From: Streptomyces sp. NRRL S-350 | GTDB lineage: Bacteria > Actinomycetota > Actinomycetes > Streptomycetales > Streptomycetaceae | Assembly: GCF_000719705.1 (NCBI RefSeq) | Contig: NZ_JOHO01000005.1 | Location: 160,420 to 224,419 of the forward strand | Reading direction: 5' to 3' | DNA length: 64,000 bases | Shown: positions 1-10,485 of the stretch, one piece after another | Layout of the letters: each line of letters opens with the position of its first letter | How positions within the stretch are numbered: the first letter of the stretch is position 1 | Made by a program: the position numbers and the translations under genes | The notes under the pieces: generated by a model | Databases searched by the model: none | What the model was told of the DNA's origin: nothing | The model's input: the letters and a program-made list of their open reading frames with translations, nothing else

Positions 1-1
1 C

Positions 2-463
2 CACCCCGCCGGCCCGCAGGCCCTCGGCGCCGCGGCCCGCGACCTCACCGCCCGCGCCGAGGAACTGCGCACCGTGCTGGCGCGGGTGCCCGTGCACCGG
101 CACGAGGCGTACGGCCCGCTGGTGCGCACCGCCGAGTTCAGTCTGGCGGTGGCGCCGCGGGTGGCGCAGGAGTGGCTGGACCGCTGGCCCGCCCAGCCGC
201 TCACGTCCTCCCGGGTGACCACGGCCGGCCTGGTCGCGGCCCGTCTGCCGCTGCGGGCCGCCTCGATCCTGCTGCGGCTGCTCGCGGACGCCCGTGGCCC
301 GGCCGCCGAGGCCGCCCGCGACCGCGCCCGGGCCGTCGTCGCCGACAGCCTGGACCGGCTGCGGAACCGCTTCGGCGCGCGCTGGGTGCCCGTCCAGGAG
401 CAACTCGCCCACCAGACCCGCACCGTCCTCGCCGCCGCCGACTGCCTGCTCCAGGCGCCCTGA
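2..463 (+). CDS. hypothetical protein, 5'-truncated by window edge
   Basis: The open frame runs in from the left edge and ends at a TGA, so only the last ~153 codons are present. An internal GTG at 74 is probably not the true start, because coding-like sequence continues upstream of it. The visible part is Ala/Arg/Leu-rich and looks helical, with no recognised motif. It converges on the rodA cluster. I do not recognise the family and assign no function. Confidence 0.6.
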   Translation, partial: HPAGPQALGAAARDLTARAEELRTVLARVPVHRHEAYGPLVRTAEFSLAVAPRVAQEWLDRWPAQPLTSSRVTTAGLVAARLPLRAASILLRLLADARGPAAEAARDRARAVVADSLDRLRNRFGARWVPVQEQLAHQTRTVLAAADCLLQAP

Positions 464-532
464 ACACTTGCCGCACCCGCTGGCCTGACGTCAAGTCAAC
501 TACTTGACTCCACAAGGAAGTCCGAACGCGAA

Positions 533-561
533 GGGCCGGCCCGGAAGTCCCGGACCGGCCC
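533..561 (-). terminator. candidate terminator after rodA
   Basis: Imperfect GC-rich hairpin (GGGCCGG pairing with CCGGCCC, 12 positions with one mismatch, 5-nt loop) just downstream of the rodA stop and between two convergent genes. There is no U-run, which is usual in actinomycetes. Confidence 0.5.
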
Positions 562-575
562 CGCGCCACACTCCC

Positions 576-1775
576 CTAGGCCGCTATCGGCCGCTGGCTG
601 CGCACCGCCTGCAGCAGTCCGACCGCCAGCCAGTTCGCGAACATCGAGGACCCGCCGTACGAGACGAACGGCAGCGGGATGCCCGCGACCGGCATGATCC
701 CCAGGCACATCCCTATGTTCTCGAAGGCCTGGAAGGACAGCCAGGCGATGATCCCGGCCGCCACGATCGTGCCGTACAGGTCGGTCGCCTGGCGGGCGAT
801 CCGGCAGGCCCGCCACAGCACCACGCCGACCAGCAGGATTATCGCCAGCGCCCCGACGAAGCCCAGTTCCTCGCCGGCGACGGTGAACACGAAGTCGGTC
901 TGCTGCTCCGGCACGAACTGCCCGGTGGTCTGCGTCCCGTGGAACAGGCCCTTGCCGGTCAGGCCGCCCGAGCCGATCGCGATCCGGGCCTGCGCCGTGT
1001 TGTAGCCGACGCCGTTCGGGTCGAGCTGCGGGTTGGCGAAGGCGGCGAAGCGGTCGATCTGGTACTTGCTCAGCAGCCCGAACTTCCAGATCGCCACGCA
1101 CCCGCCGGTGCCCGCCACCAGCAGCCCGAGCACCCAGCGGTTCGCCGCGCCCGAGCCGAGCAGGATGCCCAACACGATCGCGGCCATCACCATCACCGAC
1201 CCGGCGTCCGGCATCAGCAGCACTATGCACATCGGCAGCCCGGCCCAGACCAGGCCGCGGAACACCGCCCGGTGCGACGGGAACTCCCGCTCCCCCGCGT
1301 CCACCTGGTCCGACAGCACGACCGCCATCGCCAGGACGATCCCCAGCTTGGCGAATTCGGCGGGCTGGATCGAGAAGCCGCCGCCGAGCTGGATCCACGA
1401 GTGCGCGCCGTTGATGGTCGAGCCCAGCGGGCTGAGCGTCGCCAGCAGCATCAGGATCACGCCGACGTACAGGAACGGCACGATCGTGCGGAAGCGACGG
1501 CTCCCTATCCCTATCACCACGGCGCACAGCACCAGTCCGACCACGAAGTTGGTCAGGTGCCGGTAGAGGAAGTACTGCGGGTCGCCGTGGGTCAGCGAGT
1601 CGCGTCCGCGGGTGGCCGACCAGACCAGCAGCGAGCTGCCTGCCGAGAGGGCCAGCGCGGCGAGCAGCAGTATCCAGTCCAGCCGCCACAGGGGGGAGTC
1701 CTTGGCGAGGGCCTTGGAGACCCCGCTGCGCTGCGGGGCCAGCCTCAGCTGCCGGTAGGAGCCGTAGGAGGTCAT
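576..1775 (-). CDS. rodA: SEDS-family peptidoglycan glycosyltransferase RodA
   Basis: Polytopic membrane protein of 399 aa that polymerises lipid II into glycan strands together with its cognate class B PBP. About ten hydrophobic segments start near residue 34. Typical SEDS motifs are visible: NGAHSWIQLGG followed by QPAEFAK (about 122-143) and PEQQTDFVF (289-297), part of the conserved acidic catalytic region. The ATG overlaps the stop of the upstream PBP gene as ATGA, so translation is probably coupled. It is the last gene of the mreBCD-pbp2-rodA cluster. In Streptomyces this set acts mainly in spore-wall synthesis, which is family knowledge rather than something shown here. FtsW is the alternative, but the mre/PBP2 context favours RodA. 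Confidence 0.95.
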   Translation of the reverse strand: MTSYGSYRQLRLAPQRSGVSKALAKDSPLWRLDWILLLAALALSAGSSLLVWSATRGRDSLTHGDPQYFLYRHLTNFVVGLVLCAVVIGIGSRRFRTIVPFLYVGVILMLLATLSPLGSTINGAHSWIQLGGGFSIQPAEFAKLGIVLAMAVVLSDQVDAGEREFPSHRAVFRGLVWAGLPMCIVLLMPDAGSVMVMAAIVLGILLGSGAANRWVLGLLVAGTGGCVAIWKFGLLSKYQIDRFAAFANPQLDPNGVGYNTAQARIAIGSGGLTGKGLFHGTQTTGQFVPEQQTDFVFTVAGEELGFVGALAIILLVGVVLWRACRIARQATDLYGTIVAAGIIAWLSFQAFENIGMCLGIMPVAGIPLPFVSYGGSSMFANWLAVGLLQAVRSQRPIAA

Positions 1776-4120
1776 GCCCGTCCCCTTCCCGGGCCGCGAC
1801 CGGGTTCGAGCGCGGCGTCGGCCGCGGTGTACGACGCCGGCCGGTCGGCCGGCGGGGTCTGGTCGAGGAAGGCCGCCGCCGGGGCCGCCTGCGCGGCGGC
1901 CGGGTCGAGCAGCGCCGGGGCCGGCACGAGGGCCGGAGCCGCGGCCGCCTGCGCGGCGGCCGGGGCCGGGGTGCCCGCCACCGGGCCGGCCGGGGCCGGG
2001 TCGGCGGTGTAGGAGGCCGGCTTGATGATCGCGGTGCCGTCCGGGTTGAACTTGGGCAGTTCACCCTGGGGGGCCGGCAGCAGCGCCTTGCCGTTGTCGA
2101 TGTTGCCCTTGTCGTCCACGCCGTACATCGCCTGGTAGATCCGGCGGACGGCGTCGCCGGAGCCGCCGGAGCCGGTGCCGCCCTGGCTGATCGTCATGAC
2201 GACGGCGTAGTCCTTGCTGTACGTGGTCAGCCAGGAGGTGGTCTGCTTGCCCTCGACCTCGGCGGTGCCGGTCTTGGCGTGCAGCGCGATCTTGTCCTGC
2301 GGCCAGCCGGCCTGCGAGAACTTCCAGGCGGCGGTACCGCTCTTGACGACGCCCTCGGTGGCCTGGTTGATGTAGCTCAGCAGCTTCTGGTCGCCGGGGA
2401 ACTTGGCGTCCTCGTGCGGGGCGATCTCGCGGACGAGGTCCCCGCCCGGGCTTATCACCGCCTTGGCGATGGTCGGCCGGTAGAAGGTGCCTCCGTTGGC
2501 CAGCGCCGAGTAGATCCGGGCCATCTGGACGGGGGTGACCAGCGTGTCGCCCTGGCCGATCGCGAAGTTGACGGCGTCACCGGCGCGCATCTGGTAGCCG
2601 TCGACGCAGTTCTCCTTGGCGATCTGGTCGGAGAAGCTGGTGCCGCCCTTCTGCGCCTGCGCGCACCAGGCGTCCTTGTTGTTGTCGTAGAAGGACTGCT
2701 TCCACTGCCGGTCCGGCACCCGGCCGGTCACCTCGGACGGCAGGTCGATGCCGGTCTTGGCGCCGAGGCCGAACTCGTGGGCGGTCTTGAAGAACCAGTC
2801 GGCCGGGTCCTTCTTCGGCTTGATGCCGCCGTCCTTGAGCCACTGGTCGTTCGCCAGGCCGTAGAAGACGGTGTCGCAGGAGACTTCGAGCGCCTTCTCC
2901 AGGGTGATGGAGCCGAAGCTCTCGCTCTCGAAGTTCTTGAACTCGCGGCCGCCGATGGTCATGCTCTTCGGGCACGGGTAGGTGCCGTCCAGCGAGTAAC
3001 CGGCCTGCACGGCGGCGGTGGTGGAGATGACCTTGAAGGTCGAACCGGGGGCGGACTGACCCTGTATGGCCCGGTTGAGCAGCGGGAAGTTGGACTCCTT
3101 GCTGGTCAGCGACTGGTAGTCCTTGCCGCTGATGCCGCCCACCCACAGGTTGGGGTCGTAGGTCGGCGCGCTCGCCATCGCGATGATCCGCCCGGTGTGC
3201 ACGTCCATCACCACGGCGGCGCCGGAGTCGGCCTCGTAGTTGCGGTTGGTGACCTTGTCGAAGGTGTTCCGGGCGTCGTTCATCGCCTGCACCAGGTTGT
3301 CCTCGACGACCTTCTGCACCCGGGCGTCGATGCTGGTGACCAGGTTGTCGCCGGTCTGCGGGGCGACGGCGCCGGCGGTGCCGATCACCCGGCCGAGGTT
3401 GTCCACCTCCAGCTGGGTGATGCCCGCGGTGCCGCGCAGGTCGCGGTCGTACACCGACTCCAGTCCGGCCCGGCCGATCTGGTCGGCCGGCAGGTAGCGG
3501 TCCAGTCCGCTCTTGGTGGCGGTCTTGCTGACCTCGTCGTCGGTGACCGGCGAGAGGTAGCCGAGCACCTGGGCCAGGTTGGCGCCCTCGGCGCCGGTGT
3601 AGCGGCGCACGGCGGTGGGCTGCGCGGTGACCCCGGGGAAGTCCTCGCGGCGTTCCATTATCTGCATCGCCTGCTGGGTGGTCGCCTCCTTGGTGACCGG
3701 GATCGGCTGGTAGGGCGATCCGTTCCAGCAGGGCTGCGGGGTCTTGGCGTCGCAGAGCCGGACCTTCTCCTGGACGTCCTTGGCCGGCATCCCGAGCACG
3801 TCGGCGAGCCGGGCCAGCACCGCCTTGCCGCCGTCCTTCTGCTGCATCAGCGAGGTGCGGCTGACCGAGACGACCAGCCGGGTCTCGTTGCCGGCCAGGA
3901 CCCGGCCGGAGGCGTCCAGGATCTCGCCGCGGACGGCCGGCTCGACCACTTCGCGGATGTGGTTGCCGGTCGCCTTCGCGGTGTACTCCTTGGCGTTGCG
4001 GATCTGCAGGTACCACAGTCGGCCGCCGAGGGTGGCGAGCAGCGACAGCACCAGGATCTGCAGCACCACCAGACGGATCGTCACCCTCCGGGTGCGGCCG
4101 GTCTCGGGGATGTTGCTCAC
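1772..4120 (-). CDS. mrdA: class B penicillin-binding protein 2 (transpeptidase)
   Basis: 782-aa DD-transpeptidase that cross-links peptidoglycan with RodA. The N-terminal cytoplasmic stretch and a single membrane anchor (about 14-40) are followed by the PBP dimerisation domain. The transpeptidase domain has all three penicillin-binding motifs: S360-T-F-K363, S414-C-D416 and K616-T-G618. The second motif is SCD instead of the usual SxN. Beyond about residue 690 the tail is a Pro/Ala-rich low-complexity region that looks variable. Its stop overlaps the rodA start by 4 nt. It lies 52 nt downstream of mreD. Confidence 0.95.
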   Translation of the reverse strand: MSNIPETGRTRRVTIRLVVLQILVLSLLATLGGRLWYLQIRNAKEYTAKATGNHIREVVEPAVRGEILDASGRVLAGNETRLVVSVSRTSLMQQKDGGKAVLARLADVLGMPAKDVQEKVRLCDAKTPQPCWNGSPYQPIPVTKEATTQQAMQIMERREDFPGVTAQPTAVRRYTGAEGANLAQVLGYLSPVTDDEVSKTATKSGLDRYLPADQIGRAGLESVYDRDLRGTAGITQLEVDNLGRVIGTAGAVAPQTGDNLVTSIDARVQKVVEDNLVQAMNDARNTFDKVTNRNYEADSGAAVVMDVHTGRIIAMASAPTYDPNLWVGGISGKDYQSLTSKESNFPLLNRAIQGQSAPGSTFKVISTTAAVQAGYSLDGTYPCPKSMTIGGREFKNFESESFGSITLEKALEVSCDTVFYGLANDQWLKDGGIKPKKDPADWFFKTAHEFGLGAKTGIDLPSEVTGRVPDRQWKQSFYDNNKDAWCAQAQKGGTSFSDQIAKENCVDGYQMRAGDAVNFAIGQGDTLVTPVQMARIYSALANGGTFYRPTIAKAVISPGGDLVREIAPHEDAKFPGDQKLLSYINQATEGVVKSGTAAWKFSQAGWPQDKIALHAKTGTAEVEGKQTTSWLTTYSKDYAVVMTISQGGTGSGGSGDAVRRIYQAMYGVDDKGNIDNGKALLPAPQGELPKFNPDGTAIIKPASYTADPAPAGPVAGTPAPAAAQAAAAPALVPAPALLDPAAAQAAPAAAFLDQTPPADRPASYTAADAALEPGRGPGRGRA

Positions 4121-4172
4121 GTCTCGTGCGCTCCAGGATGCGGGGAGGTCGGGAGGTCGGGGCCGGGCCGGG

Positions 4173-4811
4173 TTACGGCCGGCGGGCGAAGCCGGGCACG
4201 CGCCGCTTCTTGAAGCCCGGGCCGGAGGAGGCCTCGCGGGTGGTGCGGTAGCGGGCCAGCGTGCCGAGGCCCGAGCCGCTCTCGTCGTCGTCGGCTGCGG
4301 CCACCGGGTCGCGCCCGAAGCGGCGGCCGAGCAGCATCACCAGCGGCACCACGAAGGGCGCCAGCAGCAGGTCGTACAGCAGGGCGCTGATCACCAGGCC
4401 GCCGAGGCCGACGTGCCGGGCCGCGGTGTCGCCGACCAGGGCGCCGACCATCGCGTAGAGCAGGGTCGAGGCGACCGCCGCGACGCCCACCACCAGCAGC
4501 GAGCCGGAGACCGACCGCTGGCGCCCGTGGTCGGAGCGCAGCAGTCCGGCGGTGTAGCCCATCAGGCAGAGCACCAGCGCGTAGCGGCCGATCGCGTGGT
4601 CGGAGGGCGGCGCGAGGTCGGCCAGCAGGCCGGCCGAGAAGCCGACCAGGCAGCCGCCGGTGGGCCCGTAGACCATGGCGAGGCCGACCACGACGAGCAG
4701 CAGTATGTCCGGGGTGGCTCCCGGGAGCTGGAGCCGGCCGAAGACGCTGACCTGGAGGATCAGGCCGAACAGGATCAGGCAGGCGGAGACGGGGATGCGG
4801 GCGAGGCGCAT
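4173..4811 (-). CDS. mreD: rod shape-determining membrane protein MreD
   Basis: 212-aa integral membrane protein with about five to six hydrophobic segments, starting right at the N-terminus. It contains the MreD-type GGCLVGFSAGLLAD stretch. MreD links MreB filaments to the periplasmic and membrane elongation machinery. It starts 3 nt after the mreC stop, so the two are almost certainly co-translated. The C-terminal 45 residues are charged and Arg-rich, probably a cytoplasmic tail. Identification rests on topology and gene order. Confidence 0.93.
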   Translation of the reverse strand: MRLARIPVSACLILFGLILQVSVFGRLQLPGATPDILLLVVVGLAMVYGPTGGCLVGFSAGLLADLAPPSDHAIGRYALVLCLMGYTAGLLRSDHGRQRSVSGSLLVVGVAAVASTLLYAMVGALVGDTAARHVGLGGLVISALLYDLLLAPFVVPLVMLLGRRFGRDPVAAADDDESGSGLGTLARYRTTREASSGPGFKKRRVPGFARRP

Positions 4812-4814
4812 GGC

Positions 4815-5747
4815 TCAGTTCCCCCCAGTGGGCTTGGCGGGCGGGGCGGCGGACGCGGCGGCGGGGGCCTGGCCCTGGCCCGCGGCGGGGGCCGGCGGCA
4901 GGACGGCGTCGCGCGGGTCGGCGCGCGGCGGCACGACCACCACGCCGACCAGGTCCAGCCGGGTGAACTGGACGAAGGGCTCGACCAGGACGGTCTTGGT
5001 CAGCTGGCCCGCGTTGGCCTGGACCTCGAGGACCTTGCCGACCGGCACGCCGGGTACGAAGGGGCGGCCGCTCTGCGAGCCGAAGGTGACGAGCCGGTCG
5101 CCGGCCTTGACCTGGGCCTTGCCGTTGAGCAGCGAGACCTTCATCGGGCTGTCGCCGCCGCCGGAGGCGAAGCCGATCTCGCCGCTGCCCTCCAGTCGGG
5201 TGCCGGCCGAGAAGCCGGGGTCGGAGGCGAGCAGCACGGTGGCGGTGGTCGGCCCGACGGTGGTGATCCGGCCGACCAGTCCCTGGCCGTTGATCACCGT
5301 CATGTCGCGGGTGAGGCCGTCGTCGCTGCCGGCGTCGATGGTGATGGTCCAGGAGAAGCCCTGGGCCGGTCCGATCGCGATGACCTGGGCGGCCTTGACG
5401 GTGTAGCCGCCGGCGCCGGCGGTGCGCAGCAGCTCGTCGAGTTGCTTGGTGCGCCCGGCGGCCATGTCGGAGGAGGCGAGCTTCTGCCGCAGTTCGGTGT
5501 TCTCGCGGGCGAGCTGGTCGGTGCGGCCGCTGTCGGTCGCGGTGTCCCGGAAGGCCCGGACGGTGTCGGCGACCGGGTCGACGACGGTGGCGGCGGCGCG
5601 CTCGACCGGGCCGAGGACGCCTGCGGCGGCGTGCCGGGCCGGGCCGAGCGGGGAGTCCTCACCGCCCTTGATGTCCACGGTAATGAGCGCGAAGGCGACG
5701 GCCACCAGCAGGATGAGCAGCAGCCGGCTCTCTCGTGTGTCCCTCAC
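4815..5747 (-). CDS. mreC: rod shape-determining protein MreC
   Basis: 310-aa bitopic protein. A short basic N-terminus (RDTRESR) precedes one membrane helix (about 9-25), then a coiled-coil-prone stretch (about 65-105) and the extracellular beta-rich MreC domain. VVVPPRADPRDAVLPP closes the folded part, followed by an Ala/Pro-rich tail. MreC scaffolds PBP2/RodA to MreB outside the membrane. It lies between mreB (91 nt upstream) and mreD (3 nt downstream) in the same operon. Confidence 0.94.
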   Translation of the reverse strand: MRDTRESRLLLILLVAVAFALITVDIKGGEDSPLGPARHAAAGVLGPVERAAATVVDPVADTVRAFRDTATDSGRTDQLARENTELRQKLASSDMAAGRTKQLDELLRTAGAGGYTVKAAQVIAIGPAQGFSWTITIDAGSDDGLTRDMTVINGQGLVGRITTVGPTTATVLLASDPGFSAGTRLEGSGEIGFASGGGDSPMKVSLLNGKAQVKAGDRLVTFGSQSGRPFVPGVPVGKVLEVQANAGQLTKTVLVEPFVQFTRLDLVGVVVVPPRADPRDAVLPPAPAAGQGQAPAAASAAPPAKPTGGN

Positions 5748-5838
5748 GGTGCTGGTACTGCCCCTTCGTACCTGGCGGCCGCTCGGGGCTGTGGGGCCCG
5801 GGCGGCCGCCCGTTCAGTGTCGGATGGCGTTCGTGGTG

Positions 5839-6876
<1,038 letters not shown>

Positions 6877-7116
6877 GGAGTGTGGGTGCCTTCCCGGGCT
6901 CGGAGTTCATGAGGGGTGGACGACTGCGTGCGCCCACGCTTGGGCGGAGACCAGCTGAGCTGCCTTACCGGGCCCTTGAGTCGCGTCCATCGTAGTCACG
7001 CGGCGCGGTACGGACGTCGACGTGGGGCATACCGTCCATTGTCCGGAGCGTGATCGCTTCTCCGAGGATTGGGACGCCGTGTCGGCGACCCCAGTTCCCT
7101 ATTTCCCGATAAGAAT
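6877..7116. other. intergenic region between mreB and ndk
   Basis: Together with the ndk terminator this makes a gap of about 309 bp. It must carry the mreB promoter on the minus strand. I see no convincing -10/-35 pair and no coding-like frame. The short open frames here lack a ribosome-binding site and normal third-position GC bias. Confidence 0.4.
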
Positions 7117-7148
7117 GCCCCGGCCGGGCCAATGGTCCCGACCGGGGC
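7117..7148 (-). terminator. candidate terminator of ndk
   Basis: A 12-bp stem with one mismatch (GCCCCGG... pairing with ...CCGGGGC) and an 8-nt loop, 38 nt beyond the ndk stop. On the minus strand it is followed by the relatively T-rich ATTCTTAT, closer than usual to a classical intrinsic terminator. Confidence 0.55.
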
Positions 7149-7185
7149 AGGCCCTCGGTCCTTCGGGTGCGTCACCCGGTTCGGC

Positions 7186-7599
7186 TCAGGCGTGCGCCGG
7201 GAAGAAGATCTTGATCTCGCGCTCGGCGGACTCCGGGGAGTCGGAGGCGTGGATCAGGTTCTCCCGGGTGATCGTCGCGTAGTCGCCGCGGATGGTGCCG
7301 GCCCCGGCCTCCAGCGGGTTGGTGGCGCCGGCCAGCATGCGGATGCCGCGCACGACCTCCTCGCCCTCGACGATCAGCGCGATCGACGGGCCGGAGGTCA
7401 TGAACTCCAGCAGCGGCTCGTAGAAGGGGCGGCCGACGTGCTCCGCGTAGTGCTGCTCCAGCGTCGCCCGGTCGAAGGTGCGCAGCTCGATGGCGGCGAA
7501 GCGCCAGCCGGCCTTGCGCTCGATGCGGCTGATGATCTCGCCGGCCAGGCCGCGGCGGACGGCGTCGGGCTTGAGCAGGACGAGAGTGCGCTGGGACAC
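7186..7599 (-). CDS. ndk: nucleoside-diphosphate kinase
   Basis: 137-aa enzyme that transfers the gamma-phosphate from ATP to nucleoside diphosphates through a phosphohistidine. The N-terminal TLVLLKPDAV is typical, and the active-site histidine is His117 in the NLIHASDS motif. The length is normal for the family. The GTG start has an AGGAG ribosome-binding site 5-6 nt upstream. It lies downstream of folC-DUF4233, matching the order seen in Streptomyces. Confidence 0.97.
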   Translation of the reverse strand: MSQRTLVLLKPDAVRRGLAGEIISRIERKAGWRFAAIELRTFDRATLEQHYAEHVGRPFYEPLLEFMTSGPSIALIVEGEEVVRGIRMLAGATNPLEAGAGTIRGDYATITRENLIHASDSPESAEREIKIFFPAHA

Positions 7600-7716
7600 G
7601 GTGCTTCTCCTGGGGATTCGGTTCGGCAGGCAGTCGGGTCGACGGGTGGGCCGACACGCCAGAGGCTACCTTGCGTACACGGCGTGTCGGTCCGCCGGTC
7701 CGGCTCCTGGACGTGC

Positions 7717-8067
7717 CTAGACCTGCACCGCGGCGGCCGCCTCGGCGGCGCGGGCGGCCTTGAAGGCGTCCACCTTGCGGCCGTAGTGCACCGAGCACCA
7801 CCACAGTCCGGCGAAGACCACGCCGAGGCCGAACATGGTGGGCAGGATGAAACCGCTGGCGATCAGGCCGATCTGCAGCGCCCAGCCGACGGGCACCGCG
7901 CCGGGCCGGTCGATCATGCCGCAGAGCGCGACGCACAGGGCCATCGCGATGCCGCTGACCGTCCAGATCTCACCGGTGGAGACGTCCGTGAGCCGCATCG
8001 CGACCAGTGCCGCGAACATGACCAGCAGCGCCTCGCCGATCAGCGTCGAGGAGCAGAGCGTCCTCAT
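7717..8067 (-). CDS. DUF4233-type small membrane protein
   Basis: 116-aa protein with four hydrophobic helices and a basic C-terminal tail rich in Ala. The ATG begins one nucleotide after the folC stop, so translation is probably coupled. The position between folC and ndk and the topology match the DUF4233 family of actinobacteria, whose function is unknown. Family assignment is from memory of gene order and sequence feel. Confidence 0.8.
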   Translation of the reverse strand: MRTLCSSTLIGEALLVMFAALVAMRLTDVSTGEIWTVSGIAMALCVALCGMIDRPGAVPVGWALQIGLIASGFILPTMFGLGVVFAGLWWCSVHYGRKVDAFKAARAAEAAAAVQV

Positions 8068-8068
8068 G

Positions 8069-9460
8069 TCACTTCCTCCCGAGCAGCAGGCGGGCCTCGC
8101 CCACCGTGATGACCGAACCGGTGACCAGCACCCCGACGCCGCCGAGGTCGCCCTCTTCCTCGGCGAGGGTGACGGCGGCGGCGATGGCGTCGTCGAGCCG
8201 GGGCTCGACCTGGACGCGGTCCTCGCCGAAGACCTCGACGGCCAGGGCGGCGAGCTCGTCGGCGTCCATCGCGCGGTGGGTGGAGTTCTGGGTGATGACG
8301 ACCTCGGCCAGGATCGGCTCGAAGGCCTCCAGCACGCCGGCCACGTCCTTGTCGACGGACGTGCCGATCACGCCGACGAGCCGGGTGAAGCCGAACGACT
8401 CGGTGAGGGCGGCGACGGTGGCGCGGGCGCCGTGCGGGTTGTGCGCGGCGTCCAGGACGATCGTGGGGCTGCGGCGGACGATCTCCAGGCGGCCCGGCGA
8501 GGAGACGCCGGAGAAGGCCTGACGGACCTTGTCGGTGTCGAGCTGCCCACCGCGGGCGCCGCCGACGCCGAAGAAGGCCTCGACCGCGGCCAGCGCCAGC
8601 GCCGCGTTGTGCGCCTGGTGCTCGCCGTGCAGCGGGATGAAGACGTCCTCGTACTCCTCGCCGCCGAGCCCGCGCAGTGTCACCAGCTGGCCGCCGACGG
8701 CGAGTTCGCGGCGGATCACGCCGAACTCCATGCCCTCGCGGGCGACCGTGGCGTCCACCTCGACGGCCCGGCGCAGGATGGTCTGGGCGGCGTCCAGCTG
8801 CTGCTGGGCGACGACGGCGACGGCGCCGGTCTTGATGATCCCGGACTTCTCGACGGCGATCTCACCGGTGGTCCCGCCGAGCTTGTCGGTGTGGTCCAGG
8901 CCGATCGGGGTGATCACGGAGACGGCGGCGTCGATGACGTTGGTGGCGTCCCAGGAGCCGCCCATGCCGACCTCGACCACGGCGACGTCCACCGGGGCGT
9001 CGGCGAAGGCGGCGTAGGCCATGCCGGTCAGCACCTCGAAGAAGGACATCGGCACCGGCTGCGCCGCGTCGACCATCTGCACGTAGGGCTCGATGTCCCG
9101 GTAGACCTCGACGAAGCGCTCGGGGGTGATCGGGGCGCCGTCCAGGCTGATCCGCTCGGTGACGGACTCCACGTGCGGGCTGGTGTAGCGGCCGGTGCGC
9201 AGCTCGAAGGTGTTGAGCAGCTGCTCGATCATCCGGGCGGTGGAGGTCTTGCCGTTGGTGCCGGTGATGTGGATGGAGGGGAAGGACCGCTGGGGCTGGC
9301 CCAGGATGTCCATCAGCGCCTCGACCCGGTCGAGCGAGGGCTCCAGTTTGTTCTCCGGCCAGCGCTTGGAGAGTTCCAGCTCGACGTCACGAAGGGCGTC
9401 GCCGGTGCCGCCGTCGGCGGGGCGGATGGTGTACGGATTCGGGTCGGCCTTGTCGCTCAC
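8069..9460 (-). CDS. folC: bifunctional folylpolyglutamate / dihydrofolate synthase
   Basis: 463-aa Mur-ligase-family enzyme that adds glutamate to dihydropteroate and reduced folates using ATP. The P-loop ITGTNGKTST lies at about 66-75, the Mur-ligase motif VVEVGMGGSWDATN and the signature TPIGLDHTDKLG follow, and a C-terminal Mur-ligase domain contains LDAAHNPHG. A GTG start at 9460 was used, giving SDKADPNPY at the N-terminus. First gene of a run with the DUF4233 gene (1-nt gap) and ndk. Confidence 0.95.
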   Translation of the reverse strand: MSDKADPNPYTIRPADGGTGDALRDVELELSKRWPENKLEPSLDRVEALMDILGQPQRSFPSIHITGTNGKTSTARMIEQLLNTFELRTGRYTSPHVESVTERISLDGAPITPERFVEVYRDIEPYVQMVDAAQPVPMSFFEVLTGMAYAAFADAPVDVAVVEVGMGGSWDATNVIDAAVSVITPIGLDHTDKLGGTTGEIAVEKSGIIKTGAVAVVAQQQLDAAQTILRRAVEVDATVAREGMEFGVIRRELAVGGQLVTLRGLGGEEYEDVFIPLHGEHQAHNAALALAAVEAFFGVGGARGGQLDTDKVRQAFSGVSSPGRLEIVRRSPTIVLDAAHNPHGARATVAALTESFGFTRLVGVIGTSVDKDVAGVLEAFEPILAEVVITQNSTHRAMDADELAALAVEVFGEDRVQVEPRLDDAIAAAVTLAEEEGDLGGVGVLVTGSVITVGEARLLLGRK

Positions 9461-9663
9461 GACCCCAGTCTACGGAGCCGGGGCCTGGCGTCCTCACAGG
9501 GTGAGGCCCGGCGTGGGGCCCGCGGTCGGCTCGGGGTCGGCCCGGGGTGGGAGCGGCCGCTTCGCCCGGGCTTGGCCGCACTCGCCGAGCCGCCCGGTTC
9601 CGTGGATTCCGCCGGCGCCGACGGGGCGGCCGCCTCGCTGCGGCCCGCGTGGCGCCCTGGGGC

Positions 9664-10188
9664 TCAGACCCCGGCCCGGGCCTCCGGCACGTGCGCGGCG
9701 CCGCCGTGCCGACGGCGCAACTCGGCGGTGATCTCGGCCAGTTCGCCTTCGGGCAGCAGCGGCAGCATCATCGCGACGCCCTGCAGCAGGCCGCCCAGCA
9801 GGAAGGTGGTGTCGGCCGTCGAGGCGACCAGGCCCCGGACCTCGGCCACCTCGCCGGCCGCCACCGCCTCGATCAGGCGGGCGGCGTCGGCGGACTCCTC
9901 GTCCACCGCGACCGCGCCGCTGTCGGCCGGCGCGCGCCGGGCCATCGACCGCAGCACCCGGTCGCCGACCTCCGGGGCGTACGCCTTGCGGACGGCCTCG
10001 GCGGCGATCCAGGCGAGCAGGGTGGTCACCTCGCGTTCGGCGTGCTCGGCGCAGAGCAGGTCCAGCTCGTGGTCGAACGCGAGCTGGTTGCCGTGCCGGA
10101 AGGCGAGCAGCAGCGTCGCCGCCCTGGCCTTCGCGTCCTCGACCGCCTCGGCAGGCAGTTCGTCGGCCAACTCCTCGGTCACCACCAC
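9664..10188 (-). CDS. conserved hypothetical protein between valS and folC
   Basis: 174-aa soluble, acidic, Ala/Glu-rich and probably all-helical protein with no catalytic motif I can name. The frame is open much further upstream (to 10350), but GTG codons at 10188, 10185 and 10182 follow a GGAGGG ribosome-binding site with 6 nt spacing to the first, and the longer reading has poor codon bias. It lies downstream of valS in the same orientation but beyond valS's terminator, so it probably has its own promoter in 10189-10430. Confidence 0.75.
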   Translation of the reverse strand: MVVTEELADELPAEAVEDAKARAATLLLAFRHGNQLAFDHELDLLCAEHAEREVTTLLAWIAAEAVRKAYAPEVGDRVLRSMARRAPADSGAVAVDEESADAARLIEAVAAGEVAEVRGLVASTADTTFLLGGLLQGVAMMLPLLPEGELAEITAELRRRHGGAAHVPEARAGV

Positions 10189-10431
10189 GCCATGCCCTCC
10201 CGTCCGTCGTCCAGCAGGAGCGCTCAGCACAAACGCCCGGCGGAAACGCCCATTCGGAAACTCCGTGCACACCGTACACATCAGACCTGCAAACTTCTGC
10301 GAACGCGCGCGGGCAAGACCGGAATCAATTCGCTCGGAATAAGACCTCACCCGGTCCAGGATGAATATTCGCCGGAAGGGAGCAATGTTGCTGGGCTATT
10401 CGGTGCAACAGCGGCCGGGGCCGGCAAAAGC

Positions 10432-10470
10432 CCAGGGGCCGCACTCCGCGAAACGGAGTGCGGCCCCTGG
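10432..10470 (-). terminator. terminator of valS
   Basis: Perfect 17-bp GC-rich stem (CCAGGGGCC... with ...GGCCCCTGG) and a CGAAA loop, 15 nt past the valS stop. Confidence 0.85.
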
Positions 10471-10485
10471 CCGGTACTGCCGGGC

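Noticed and set aside
496..2064. Long minus-strand frame overlapping rodA in another frame
   Set aside because: Shadow of rodA and the PBP2 tail; composition is Arg/Pro/Gly-rich.
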